In this document: piece by piece, positions 1 to 7,752 of the stretch
How the letters are laid out: every line of letters begins with the position of its first letter
Numbering within the stretch: position 1 is the first letter of the stretch
NCBI GenBank assembly: GCA_910578965.1
Contig: CAJTSP010000009.1
Coordinates: 18,642 to 35,978, forward strand
DNA length: 17,337 nt
Source: an uncultured Oscillospiraceae bacterium
GTDB taxonomy: Bacteria > Bacillota > Clostridia > Oscillospirales > Ruminococcaceae
Direction of reading: 5' to 3'
The notes under the pieces: model-generated
What the model was told of the DNA's origin: nothing
What the model saw: the letters and a program-made list of their open reading frames with translations, nothing else
Database searches by the model: none
Made by a program: the position numbers and the translations under genes

Positions 1-373
1 CCGCCTGCCCCAGCAGCCGCAGCTCGGCCTCGCTCTGCGGGGTTTCATTCCCCGAAACGCAGTCAGCAAGCTCCTCCAGCGAGGCGGTATACTCGCCGCC
101 GCCCCGTTTTTGACGGTTTTTTGCCCGGAAACGGTCAATGGACAACTGCCGGGTGATTTTTGCAAGATAGCTTGCCAGCAGCGCCGGCCGGCCGGGCGGA
201 ATCGAGTCCCACGCCCTGAGATAGGTATCGTTGACGCTCTCCTCGCTGTCCTGCCGGTTGCCAAGTACCTGCCAGGCGATGCGGCCCAGGTATCTGCCAT
301 ATTTTTGCTGGGTCGCGCCAATCGCCCCTTCGTCCCTTTGCCAATAAAGGGCTACGATATCCTCATCCTTCAA
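1..373 (-). CDS. ECF-type sigma-70 family RNA polymerase sigma factor (3' end outside window)
   Basis: This is an alternative sigma factor that would redirect RNA polymerase to a small promoter set; its targets and inducing signal cannot be read here. I translated it by hand from a TTG start at 373-371. The start is preceded by a strong AGGGGAGG ribosome site nine bases upstream, and no in-frame ATG fits. The 124 visible residues begin MKDEDIVALYWQRDEGAI and contain region 2 features of ECF sigmas: EESVNDTYLRAWDSIPP at about 44-60, then a KITRQLSIDRFRAKNRQKRGGG stretch at about 70-90 that matches the core- and -10-binding part. Clostridia carry many sigmas with this exact style, usually followed by a membrane or anti-sigma-like gene, which here would lie beyond base 1. 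Region 4 is not visible. The family is near certain; the subgroup is not assigned. Confidence 0.88.
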   Translation of the reverse strand, partial: MKDEDIVALYWQRDEGAIGATQQKYGRYLGRIAWQVLGNRQDSEESVNDTYLRAWDSIPPGRPALLASYLAKITRQLSIDRFRAKNRQKRGGGEYTASLEELADCVSGNETPQSEAELRLLGQA

Positions 374-402
374 AGCGACAAACCTCCCCTTCCGTTTTTT
401 GG

Positions 403-463
403 GCCGGCTTTTGCGCCGCCCAGACGGGAGCCGCCCAGCAGCCCCTCTACCCTAAAAGCCGGC
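403..463 (-). promoter_or_regulatory. Leader inverted repeat upstream of the ECF sigma gene
   Basis: A perfect 10-bp inverted repeat (GCCGGCTTTT at 403-412, AAAAGCCGGC at 454-463) encloses 41 bases that also hold a 9-bp direct repeat, GCCGCCCAG at 415-423 and 430-438. It lies between a possible promoter and the sigma ribosome site. No T-run follows the stem on the minus strand, so it does not look like an intrinsic terminator. A role in translation or autoregulation is inference. Confidence 0.4.
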
Positions 464-493
464 AAAAATGCGGGTTGGTTGCGGGGCATATTG

Positions 494-522
494 CTTAAAT
501 CTGCTGACAATAGTTTATTCAA
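494..522 (-). promoter_or_regulatory. Possible promoter for the ECF sigma gene
   Basis: On the minus strand a TTGAAT (522-517) and a TTTAAG (499-494) are separated by exactly 17 bases, in a relatively AT-rich island downstream of the tyrS terminator. The -10 matches only four of six consensus positions. An ECF-type autoregulated promoter would look different, so this is a weak call based mainly on spacing and location. Confidence 0.3.
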
Positions 523-570
523 GGTGCCCAACTTTAATAAAGTATGGGGCAAACACAGGTATCCACACCT

Positions 571-622
571 GAAAAAGCCAGCCAGGCAGATACCCTTTTG
601 CAAAGGGCCTGCGATGGCTGGC
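571..622 (-). terminator. Intrinsic terminator of tyrS
   Basis: Read on the minus strand, GCCAGCC (622-616) pairs with GGCTGGC (583-577) around an inner hairpin CCCTTT-tgc-AAAGGG, and the outer stem is followed directly by TTTTT (576-572). It sits about 60 bases after the tyrS stop codon and explains most of the 374-679 gene-free stretch together with the promoter-like and leader elements nearer the sigma gene. A second small hairpin, CAGGT/ACCTG, at 556-571 lies just beyond it. Confidence 0.85.
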
Positions 623-679
623 CAAAAAACAGGATCGCCTGCCGCGACAAGCGGGGTAAGCTTATAGAGCAGCTTAACC

Positions 680-1906
680 TTACAGTAAAACCTTGTGGTA
701 GACCTTTTTGCCTTTTTTGATGACAACCCCCTGCCGCAGGGCGTCGGCCGAGAGGGCCATGGTCATGTCGGTGACCTTCTCGCCGTTCAGCGCAAGGCCT
801 CCCTGCTGGATGAGCTGGCGGCCCTCCCGCTTACTGGGGATGAGCTTTGCCGCCATCAAAAGGTCCAGCACGCCAATTTTGCCGTCGGTAAGCGCCTCGG
901 CCATAAGGGTGGTAGAGGGCATATTGGCCGCATCCGACCCACCGCCAAACAGGCCGCGGGCGGTCTGTTGCGCTTTAGTGGCCTCGGCTTCGCCGTGTAC
1001 CATCCGGGTCAGCTCAAAAGCGAGAATCTCCTTGGCAGTATTCAATTGGCGGTCCTCCCAACGATCCATCTCGTCAATCTGCTCCAAGGGCAAAAAGGTG
1101 AGCCAGCGGATACATTTGAGCACATCGGCATCCCCCACGTTGCGCCAGTACTGGTAAAAGTTAAACGGACTGGTTTTGGCAGGGTCCAGCCAGACGGCAT
1201 TTCCCGCAGTCTTTCCCATCTTATTGCCCTGCGAATCGGTGAGCAGGTTGATGGTGAGGGCATAAGCATCCTTGCCCAGCTTGCGGCGGATGAGCTCGGT
1301 GCCGCCCAGCATGTTGCTCCACTGGTCGTTGCCGCCAAACTGCATGTTGCAGCCCACCGTCTGGAACATGTGGTAAAAATCGTAGGACTGCATGATCATG
1401 TAGTTAAACTCTAAAAAGGAAAGCCCCTTTTCCATCCGCTGCTTGTAGCACTCGGCCCGCAGCATGTTGTTGACCGAGAAGCAGGGTCCCACCTCCCGCA
1501 GCAGGTCGATGTAGTTGAGGTCCAGCAGCCAATCGGCATTGTTTAGCATCATGGCCTTGCCCGGGCCCTCGCCAAACTCGATAAACCGCTCCATCTGGAG
1601 CTTGAAGCAGGCGGCGTTGTGGTTGATGTCCTCTCGGGTAAGCATCCGGCGCATGTCGGTACGGCCGGAAGGGTCGCCGATCATGGTGGTGCCCCCGCCA
1701 ATGAGAGCAATGGGCTTATTGCCGGCCATCTGTAGCCGTTTCATTAGGGTAAGGGTAACAAAATGCCCCACCGTCAGGCTGTCCGCCGTACAGTCATAGC
1801 CAATATAAAAGGTGGCTTTTCCGTTGTTGATCAGCTCGCGGATTTCCTCCTCGTCGGTTACTTGGGCAATCAAGCCCCGGGCCTTGAGCTCGTCATAAAT
1901 GGTCAT
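680..1906 (-). CDS. tyrS: Tyrosyl-tRNA synthetase
   Basis: Charges tRNA-Tyr with tyrosine using ATP in the cytoplasm. The 408-residue protein has normal class I TyrRS length and order: the nucleotide-binding YIGYDCTADSLTVGH at 34-48, GDPSGR at 77-82, the tyrosine-site region with GNDQW at 192-196, the KMSKS loop as KMGKT at 229-233, and a C-terminal S4 RNA-binding domain at about 347-405 (SKREGRQLIQQGG, LNGEKVTD). The ATG start has AAGGAG eight bases upstream. The first histidine of the HIGH signature is threonine here (TVGH), while Thr40 of the activation site is kept. The recN-tyrS gap is only 83 bases, too short for a tyrosine T-box leader, so T-box control is unlikely unless it acts far upstream. 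It could be co-transcribed from recN or have its own weak promoter; I see no clear one. Confidence 0.97.
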   Translation of the reverse strand: MTIYDELKARGLIAQVTDEEEIRELINNGKATFYIGYDCTADSLTVGHFVTLTLMKRLQMAGNKPIALIGGGTTMIGDPSGRTDMRRMLTREDINHNAACFKLQMERFIEFGEGPGKAMMLNNADWLLDLNYIDLLREVGPCFSVNNMLRAECYKQRMEKGLSFLEFNYMIMQSYDFYHMFQTVGCNMQFGGNDQWSNMLGGTELIRRKLGKDAYALTINLLTDSQGNKMGKTAGNAVWLDPAKTSPFNFYQYWRNVGDADVLKCIRWLTFLPLEQIDEMDRWEDRQLNTAKEILAFELTRMVHGEAEATKAQQTARGLFGGGSDAANMPSTTLMAEALTDGKIGVLDLLMAAKLIPSKREGRQLIQQGGLALNGEKVTDMTMALSADALRQGVVIKKGKKVYHKVLL

Positions 1907-1989
1907 GGTAAACTCTCCTTCTTTTTTACCCCGTCCCCTCTCTCACAAAGGGCACAGCCTATTTTCATGATGCTGCTAAAACCGGTTTT

Positions 1990-3675
1990 TCAGCCACCGG
2001 CCCCGGCCTGGCCTTTGGCGGCAAGGCCCAGCATCTCGCGGGCATTGGCAAGGCTGAGCTCGGTAACATGGTCGCCCGAGATGATCCGCGCCAGCGCCTC
2101 GATGCGCCCGCCTGTATCCAAGGGATGGATCTCGGTATAGGTACGCTGCCCCTCTACGTTTTTTTGGATAAGCAGGTGGTTATTGGCCAAAGCGGCGATC
2201 TGGGCGGTGTGGGTAATGCAAAGCACCTGATGCCCCTGCGCCGTTTTGCGCAGGGTCTCGCCGATGCGCCCGGCAGCAAGGCCCGAGACGCCGGTGTCGA
2301 TCTCATCGTAAATAATCGTTGGGATGGCGTCTTTTTCGGCCAAGGCGCTCTTGATGGCAAGCATAATGCGGGACAATTCGCCCCCCGATGCGACCCTTGC
2401 AAGGGGCTTTGGAGCCTCGCCGGGGTTAGCAGAAATATAAAACTCCACCGTGTCCTGCCCGGCGCTTGCCAGCGGCCCGCGGCTGTGCTGCAGGGTAAAG
2501 CGGATGCCCGGCATGTTCAAAAAGGCCAGCGCCTGGGTGATCTGGCTGTTCAGGGCCTCAAAAGCGGCAAGCCTTGTTTGGGTAAGCTGTTCGGCCAGTT
2601 GCTTAGCCTTGCCAAACAGCCGGCGCTTTTGGGCATTGAGCGCAGCAAGAGCCTCGGCCGATGACTCGATCCGTTCCAGTTCTTCCCGCGCCCTCTGCGC
2701 GGTTTGGATAATGTCCTCTACGCTGCCGCCGTACTTTTGCTTAAGGCGATAAATAAGGTCCAAGCGTTCCTCGACGGCGTCCAGTTCGCCCGGGTCAAAC
2801 TCATACCCCTCCAGCCGGCCGGCCATTTCCCCAGACAGCTCCCGCGCCGCATAGTAGAGCTCGCTCAGCCTTTCGCTTGCCGGCATAAGCCCCGGATCCA
2901 GCGCGGCCGCCCGTTCCAGCGCACCTACGGCGTTGCCCAAAAGGTCGGCGGCGCCGCTGTAATCGTCCCCGCCGCCGATTGCTGCGTGGGCCGTGGCCAA
3001 CTGCTCCAAAATGGTGGCTGCATGGGCCGCTACCTGCCTGCGGGAAAGCAGCAGCTCCTCCTCGCCTGCGTTGAGGCCGGCAGACTCGATCTCGTCAAGC
3101 TCAAAACGCAAGGCCTCGATCCTGCGCTGTTTTTCGGCCTCATCCATGCTTAAAGCATCCGCCTGGCGTTTTATAAGCACCAGCTCGTGGTAGGCCTCGT
3201 AATAGGCCTTGTGTTCGGTGCGGTTTTGGGCATAAGCATCCAGCAGGGCCAGATGACGGGCAGGGTTTGTGAGGCTCTGGCTGTCGTGCTGGCCGTGGAT
3301 ATTGATGAGCCCGCCGCAGATTTCCCGCACAACAGACGCTGTGGCAGGCATGCCGTTGATGCGGCAGTTGCTTTTTCCTTCTGCGCTGATCTCACGGTAA
3401 AGCAGCAGCTCGTCCGACGCCTCGTACCCAGCCTTTTCCAGTTGGGCGCGCACCGAAGCCGGCACCGCCTCAAAGCTGGCCCGGATGCAGGCTTTGGCCG
3501 CGCCGGTACGCACCAAATCGCGTGAGGCACGGTTGCCCAAGATAGCGTTGATCGAATCGATCAGGATGGATTTGCCCGCGCCGGTCTCGCCGGTGAGCAC
3601 ATTGAGCCCCGGGCCAAACCGGGCCTCTGCCTTTTCGATCACCGCAACATTTTCGATCTGCAGGCATGCCAGCAC
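1990..3675 (-). CDS. recN: DNA repair protein RecN
   Basis: An SMC-like ATPase that acts at DNA double-strand breaks during recombinational repair. The 561 residues show the family layout: Walker A GETGAGKS at 29-36, the RecN-typical INIHGQHDSQSL around 124-135, a long helical coiled-coil part from about 150 to 390 interrupted near the middle, the ABC signature ASGGELSR at 429-436, Walker B TIIYDEID at 453-460, and a switch histidine in ITHTAQ near 489. The start is GTG at 3675-3673 with GGAGG seven bases upstream. It lies 54 bases downstream of argR, the same order as ahrC-recN in Bacillus. Downstream, a 5-bp CCGGT/ACCGG hairpin with four Ts overlaps the stop, too weak to call a terminator. 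The spoIVB and spo0A genes that often follow recN in spore formers are not present here. Confidence 0.97.
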   Translation of the reverse strand: MLACLQIENVAVIEKAEARFGPGLNVLTGETGAGKSILIDSINAILGNRASRDLVRTGAAKACIRASFEAVPASVRAQLEKAGYEASDELLLYREISAEGKSNCRINGMPATASVVREICGGLINIHGQHDSQSLTNPARHLALLDAYAQNRTEHKAYYEAYHELVLIKRQADALSMDEAEKQRRIEALRFELDEIESAGLNAGEEELLLSRRQVAAHAATILEQLATAHAAIGGGDDYSGAADLLGNAVGALERAAALDPGLMPASERLSELYYAARELSGEMAGRLEGYEFDPGELDAVEERLDLIYRLKQKYGGSVEDIIQTAQRAREELERIESSAEALAALNAQKRRLFGKAKQLAEQLTQTRLAAFEALNSQITQALAFLNMPGIRFTLQHSRGPLASAGQDTVEFYISANPGEAPKPLARVASGGELSRIMLAIKSALAEKDAIPTIIYDEIDTGVSGLAAGRIGETLRKTAQGHQVLCITHTAQIAALANNHLLIQKNVEGQRTYTEIHPLDTGGRIEALARIISGDHVTELSLANAREMLGLAAKGQAGAGG

Positions 3676-3729
3676 GGCAAAGCCTCCTCTCTGTAGGTTA
3701 TACAGCCTTTTTAAGGGGGTGGGGCCCGG

Positions 3730-4191
3730 TCAACCATGGATGTATTTGGCCAGCTCGGATACGATCTGCAGCGCGGCCTGCTCGGTGCGCATCAGCACAA
3801 AAAAGGTATCGTCACCCGAGAGCGTGCCCACAACCTGCTCCCAGTGCATGCCGTCAAACACCTCGCAGGCGGCGTTGGCCATGCCAGAAAAGCACTTAAC
3901 CAGTACAATATGCCCTGCCGAATCCACATGTAGGACCGATTCACGGAAGATGGTTTCAAAACGAGTGGAGGAATAAGAGGTGCGCAGGCTGCCGGAAGCC
4001 TGGGAAACATAACGGTAGCCGCCGGCGCCGGTGGCTGCCTTGACCAGCCGCAGCTCGCGGACATCGCGTGAAACGGTGGCCTGGGTCACCACGAAGCCCG
4101 CTTGGCGCAGGTAGGCCAAAAGGTCCTCCTGCCGGTCTATGGAATGCTGCTCGATCAACTTGAGGATTGCCTGATGCCGGGCGCTCTTCAT
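3730..4191 (-). CDS. argR: Arginine repressor ArgR/AhrC
   Basis: An arginine-sensing hexameric DNA-binding protein that represses arginine synthesis and activates catabolism in Firmicutes. The 153-residue product begins at MKSARHQAIL; a longer reading to 4272 would overlap nadK and lacks family similarity, so I chose the ATG at 4191-4189, eight bases after the nadK stop and behind GGGGAGG. The N-terminal winged helix-turn-helix covers about 1-65 with the recognition part TQATVSRDVRELRLVK at 36-51. The C-terminal oligomerisation and arginine-binding domain ends with the characteristic GDDTF at 126-130 and VLMRTEQAA. I did not find a convincing ARG box nearby. Position between nadK and recN is standard for Clostridia. 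Confidence 0.95.
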   Translation of the reverse strand: MKSARHQAILKLIEQHSIDRQEDLLAYLRQAGFVVTQATVSRDVRELRLVKAATGAGGYRYVSQASGSLRTSYSSTRFETIFRESVLHVDSAGHIVLVKCFSGMANAACEVFDGMHWEQVVGTLSGDDTFFVLMRTEQAALQIVSELAKYIHG

Positions 4192-4199
4192 ACCTTGCG

Positions 4200-5048
4200 C
4201 TACCTCCCCTTCAGCTTTTGGTCGATTGCCTGAAACTGGTCGGCCGGATGGAATGAAACCAGCCGAACACATTGCCGCGCCTGCATAATCTCGACCTCAC
4301 AGCCGTGCGGCAGCAGCCTTTGCTCGGCGCCGTCGCTGCTGATATATACCGCCTGCCGGTCCTGCGCGTCCAACTGAATCGTAAGCCTCCGCGCTGCCGA
4401 AAAAACCATCGGCGGCCGCTGCAGGCTGTGCGCGCAGATGGGGGTGACCACAATGCCCTGCACGGCGGCGTCCAGGATCGGCCCGCCAGCCGAAAGGGAG
4501 TAGGCAGTGGATCCGGTAGGGGTTGCCACGATCACACCGTCCCCTCGGGAGCGGTTCACCAGGATGCCGTCACAAAAAACGCTGAAATCGATGGTGTGCA
4601 GCATGTCGCTTTTATAGAGCACCATATCGTTTAGCGCAGTATGTTGCCACGGCGGGTCGGTTTTGGCGCAGACATCCAGCAGCATGCGTTTGTCGAGCGT
4701 ATACTGCCCTTTTGCCAACAACGAGAGCTTTTTTTCCATCTCGTCCAACTCGCAGGTAGCCAAAAAGCCAGTACGCCCAAGGTTGATGCCTAAAATGGGC
4801 TTATTGTAGGCAAGAGAGTGCTTGGCTGTATGCAGGATGGTGCCGTCTCCCCCCACCGTAATCAGAAGGTCGGCCCGCTCAAAGGCCTCCTGCCGGGGCA
4901 GGCTGCGGGCGTACGGAACGCTGCACTCCTCGCCGGGCTGCCGGGCCAGCAAAACCTCTGCGTTTAGCCTGTGCAGAAGCAGGGCGGCACGGGCTGCCGT
5001 TTCCACGGCCCCCGTCTTTTGAATGTTGGGCACAAGGCAGGCAATCAT
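4200..5048 (-). CDS. nadK: NAD kinase
   Basis: Phosphorylates NAD to NADP, the cell's route to NADPH. The 282-residue protein carries the family signature GGDGT at 66-70 in TVGGDGTILHTAK, GRTGFL at 91-96, the ND of the NE/D substrate motif at 140-141 (ALNDMVLYK), and the glycine-rich TPTGSTAYSLSAGGP at 176-190, followed by the beta-rich C-terminal domain with SSDGAE. The start ATG has AAGGAG eight bases upstream, and only three bases separate it from the tlyA stop. The C-terminus runs up to the argR ribosome site. Tight packing with tlyA and argR indicates one transcript. Confidence 0.96.
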   Translation of the reverse strand: MIACLVPNIQKTGAVETAARAALLLHRLNAEVLLARQPGEECSVPYARSLPRQEAFERADLLITVGGDGTILHTAKHSLAYNKPILGINLGRTGFLATCELDEMEKKLSLLAKGQYTLDKRMLLDVCAKTDPPWQHTALNDMVLYKSDMLHTIDFSVFCDGILVNRSRGDGVIVATPTGSTAYSLSAGGPILDAAVQGIVVTPICAHSLQRPPMVFSAARRLTIQLDAQDRQAVYISSDGAEQRLLPHGCEVEIMQARQCVRLVSFHPADQFQAIDQKLKGR

Positions 5049-5051
5049 ATG

Positions 5052-5867
5052 CTACGCTCCTTCCGGGCGGGTATCCAGCGCGGCATGGGCAGCTTTTACC
5101 GTTTCGTCCAGGCCTGGGCAGAGGGCCGCCGGTTCATTGGCTTTTTGGAGATACATCAAAAACTCGATGTTGCCCTCCGGCCCCTTGACCGGTGAATAGT
5201 CCAGCCCGCAAACCGAAAACCCATTTTGCAGGGCCATGGAAACGGCAGCCCCAAGCACCTCGGTGTGGGTAGCTGGATCCCGCACCACCCCTTTTTTACC
5301 CACCTTTTCACGGCCCGCCTCAAACTGGGGTTTTACCAGGCACACTCCCTTGGCCGCATCGGCCGTAACAGCGTTGGCTACCGGCAGGATGTGCCGCAGC
5401 GAGATAAAAGAGACATCTACGCTGAAAAACTGGATCGGCTCAGCCAGCATTTCGGGGGTGACGTTACGGATATTGGTGCGCTCCATGTTGGCCACCCGCC
5501 CGTCGGTACGCAGCTTCCAGGCAAGCTGCCCATAGCCCACATCCACCGCGTATACCTTGGCCGCGCCGTTTTGGAGCATGCAGTCGGTAAAGCCGCCGGT
5601 GGAGGCGCCGATGTCCATGCAAACGAGCCCCTTCACCGAGAGCGGAAACACCCGCATAGCCTTTTCCAACTTAAGCCCGCCCCGGCTAACATAGCCGATG
5701 TCATGCCCGCGCACCTCAACCGCCGCGTCCGGCCCAACCGTATCGCCGGCCTTGCCGGCCTTCTGGCCGTTGACATACACGATGCCCGCCATAATCAGGG
5801 CCTTGGCCCGCTCGCGGCTGGGCGCAAGGCCGTTTTGGCATAGATATTGATCCAACCGCAGCTTCAC
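5052..5867 (-). CDS. tlyA: TlyA family rRNA 2'-O-methyltransferase / S4-FtsJ domain protein
   Basis: Members of this family methylate ribose 2'-hydroxyls in 16S and 23S rRNA; some are also described as hemolysins, a label I would not use. The 271 residues have an N-terminal S4 RNA-binding domain at about 1-60 (RLDQYLCQNGLAPSRERAK) and an FtsJ-like SAM methyltransferase domain with YVSRGGLKLEKA at 59-70, the SAM-binding DIGASTGGFTD at 85-95, DVSFISL at 151-157 and KPQFE at 179-183. These contain the lysine, aspartate and glutamate residues expected of the catalytic tetrad. The start is GTG, overlapping the dxs stop in GTGA, with AAGGAG seven bases upstream, which implies translational coupling. 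In Bacillus the orthologue is yqxC, also between dxs and ahrC. Confidence 0.93.
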   Translation of the reverse strand: MKLRLDQYLCQNGLAPSRERAKALIMAGIVYVNGQKAGKAGDTVGPDAAVEVRGHDIGYVSRGGLKLEKAMRVFPLSVKGLVCMDIGASTGGFTDCMLQNGAAKVYAVDVGYGQLAWKLRTDGRVANMERTNIRNVTPEMLAEPIQFFSVDVSFISLRHILPVANAVTADAAKGVCLVKPQFEAGREKVGKKGVVRDPATHTEVLGAAVSMALQNGFSVCGLDYSPVKGPEGNIEFLMYLQKANEPAALCPGLDETVKAAHAALDTRPEGA

Positions 5868-7738
5868 GCGCTTTCTCCTTTAACAAGCCGGATAAGCCCC
5901 TGTGCGTCGAGCCCCAGCACCTGTTTCATTGTTGCCACATCTGCATGCGGCAAAGCCTCGTTTGGCACGCAGGCGTGTAAAAATCTCCCCTGCCAGCCGG
6001 CGCGGAGCAGCGCAGCGGATAGCTGCTCGCCAATGCCGCCGCAGCCAATGCACTCCTCTGCAAACAAAATGGTCTCGTACCCGGCCAGCCCCTCGCAAAG
6101 GCCCGCAGGCAGCGGATGAATCTGCACCAACCGGCATACATCCGCCTTGATGCCCTGCCCGGCAAGCATTTCTGCTGCCACAAGGGCGTCCTCTGATTCT
6201 GAGCCGTAACTGATCAGCACGGTTTTAGAGCCCGTTTGCCGCGCAGGCCAGTCGTATGGGCGGCCGCTGCAGCCCAGCGCGGCCAGCGCCGGGCGCTCGG
6301 CCCCGCGCGGGTACCGGATGGCGCGGGGGCCGTGCCCCTCGAAAGAAAGGACCAATTTTTGGAGCCAGAACCGAAGCTCCGCGTAATTTGCGGGCGAGAC
6401 TACAAAAACCCCCGCCTGGCTGAGAAAGGCCGGATCGTACACGCCCTGGTGGGTCTCGCCGTCGCCGGGCACAAGGCCGGCCCGGTCCACCGCCAGCAAA
6501 ACATCCAGCTTCATCAAACGGACATCATTGAGCAATTGGTCGTAGGCACGCTGTAAAAAGGTGGAATAAATGCCCACCACCGGCAGCATGCCGGCGCTGG
6601 CCAGGCCGGCCGCAAAGGTAACGGCGTGCTGCTCGGCCATGCCCACGTCAAAAAAACGCCGGGGGTATTTGCGGTAGAAAAACTGCAGGCCAGTGCCATA
6701 TTTCATGGCGGCCGTAATGGCGCACAGCCGCTCCTGCTGCCCGGCCAACTCCACAAGGCAGGAGCCGAACTCGGTGGAAAAGCTGGCCGGCGGCGCAATG
6801 TCCGGGTCGGTTTTGGCGTGCTCCACATCAAAGGCGGATACCCCGTGGAACTCGCCGGGGTTCTTTTCGGCAGGCGTAAAGCCTTTTCCCTTTATAGTAA
6901 CCGCATGGATAAAAAGAGGGGCGGTTTGGTGGCGCAGGTTGGTAAACAGTTCCTCCAGGGCAATCACGTCGTGCCCGTCTACCGGCCCTATGTACTGGAA
7001 GCCCATTTCCTCAAACATGGTGGAATGGTAGATCTGGCGGCGCAGGGTCTGCTTTGCCCCCTGCAAAAGCTGCACCGTGCCCCGGCCAATGAGCGGGATG
7101 GCCCCCAGCACGTTTTCGAGATTTTCCTTGGCGCGAAAATACTGGGGGCTGGTGCGCAGCACCGTGAGATACCGCGCCACCGAGCCGACATTTTTGGATA
7201 TGGACATCTTATTGTCGTTGAGCAGCACGATGAGGTTGTTGAGCACCGAGATGTTGTTCATGCCCTCGTACACCATGCCGCCGGTAAAGGCGCCGTCGCC
7301 CACAATGGCCACCACCTTGCCCGGGTCGCCCCGCAGCTTTTTGGCCTGGGCAATGCCAATGGCCACCGAGAGCGAGGTGTTGCCGTGCCCGGCCACAAAG
7401 GCGTCGTGCTCGCTTTCAAACGGGCTGGGGAAACCCGAAAGGCCGCCATCTTGGCGCAGATGGGCAAACCCCTCCCTCCGGCCGGTGAGCAGCTTATGGG
7501 TATAGCACTGGTGCCCCACGTCAAAAACCAGCTTATCGACAGGCGAATGGAGGGCGCGGTGCAGCGCCACCGTCAGCTCGATGGTACCAAGATTTGAGGA
7601 AAGGTGCCCCCCCGTACGGGAAACGCTGTCGATCAGGAACTCCCGGATCTCGCCGCACAATGCGGGCATCTGGTCGGCCGGCAGGGCCTTGAGGTCTGCC
7701 GGGGAATGGATCAGGTCCAGCAGCGGTGTTTGAGACAT
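5864..7738 (-). CDS. dxs: 1-deoxy-D-xylulose-5-phosphate synthase
   Basis: A thiamine diphosphate enzyme that condenses pyruvate with glyceraldehyde 3-phosphate, the entry step of the MEP isoprenoid pathway. The 624-residue product matches the family length. The start is the ATG at 7738 (MSQTPLLDLI), preceded by AGAGGTGA; the longer reading to 7810 runs into the upstream gene. Visible features are SRTGGHLSSNLG at 40-51, AGHGNTSLS at 116-124, the diphosphate/Mg motif GDGAFTGGM at 148-156 with NDNKMSIS at 174-181, the pyrimidine-domain GMAEQHAVTFAAGLA from 366 with the activating glutamate at 369, and the C-terminal transketolase domain. It lies 14 bases after the DUF212 gene and overlaps tlyA by four. 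With ispA nearby, the locus covers both entry to and elongation in isoprenoid synthesis. Confidence 0.97.
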   Translation of the reverse strand: MSQTPLLDLIHSPADLKALPADQMPALCGEIREFLIDSVSRTGGHLSSNLGTIELTVALHRALHSPVDKLVFDVGHQCYTHKLLTGRREGFAHLRQDGGLSGFPSPFESEHDAFVAGHGNTSLSVAIGIAQAKKLRGDPGKVVAIVGDGAFTGGMVYEGMNNISVLNNLIVLLNDNKMSISKNVGSVARYLTVLRTSPQYFRAKENLENVLGAIPLIGRGTVQLLQGAKQTLRRQIYHSTMFEEMGFQYIGPVDGHDVIALEELFTNLRHQTAPLFIHAVTIKGKGFTPAEKNPGEFHGVSAFDVEHAKTDPDIAPPASFSTEFGSCLVELAGQQERLCAITAAMKYGTGLQFFYRKYPRRFFDVGMAEQHAVTFAAGLASAGMLPVVGIYSTFLQRAYDQLLNDVRLMKLDVLLAVDRAGLVPGDGETHQGVYDPAFLSQAGVFVVSPANYAELRFWLQKLVLSFEGHGPRAIRYPRGAERPALAALGCSGRPYDWPARQTGSKTVLISYGSESEDALVAAEMLAGQGIKADVCRLVQIHPLPAGLCEGLAGYETILFAEECIGCGGIGEQLSAALLRAGWQGRFLHACVPNEALPHADVATMKQVLGLDAQGLIRLVKGESA

Positions 7739-7752
7739 TCTACCGTCACCTC

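Noticed and set aside
1907..1989. T-box leader for tyrS
   Set aside because: The gap is only 83 bases and shows no T-box core or antiterminator pattern.
1982..2000. Hairpin with four Ts at the recN stop as a terminator
   Set aside because: The stem is only five base pairs with a nine-base loop and overlaps the stop codon; too weak to call.
3676..3729. TATAAC before recN as a promoter
   Set aside because: The nearest TTGACC is 25 bases away and nothing at 16-18 bases resembles a -35 element.
4192..4272. Longer ArgR reading from 4272
   Set aside because: The added 27 residues overlap nadK and lack similarity to the family; the ATG at 4191 has a ribosome site and gives normal length.
6626..7597. 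Long 323-codon open frame on the plus strand
   Set aside because: It lies fully antisense to the conserved dxs coding region, has no family features and is explained by the high GC codon pattern of dxs.
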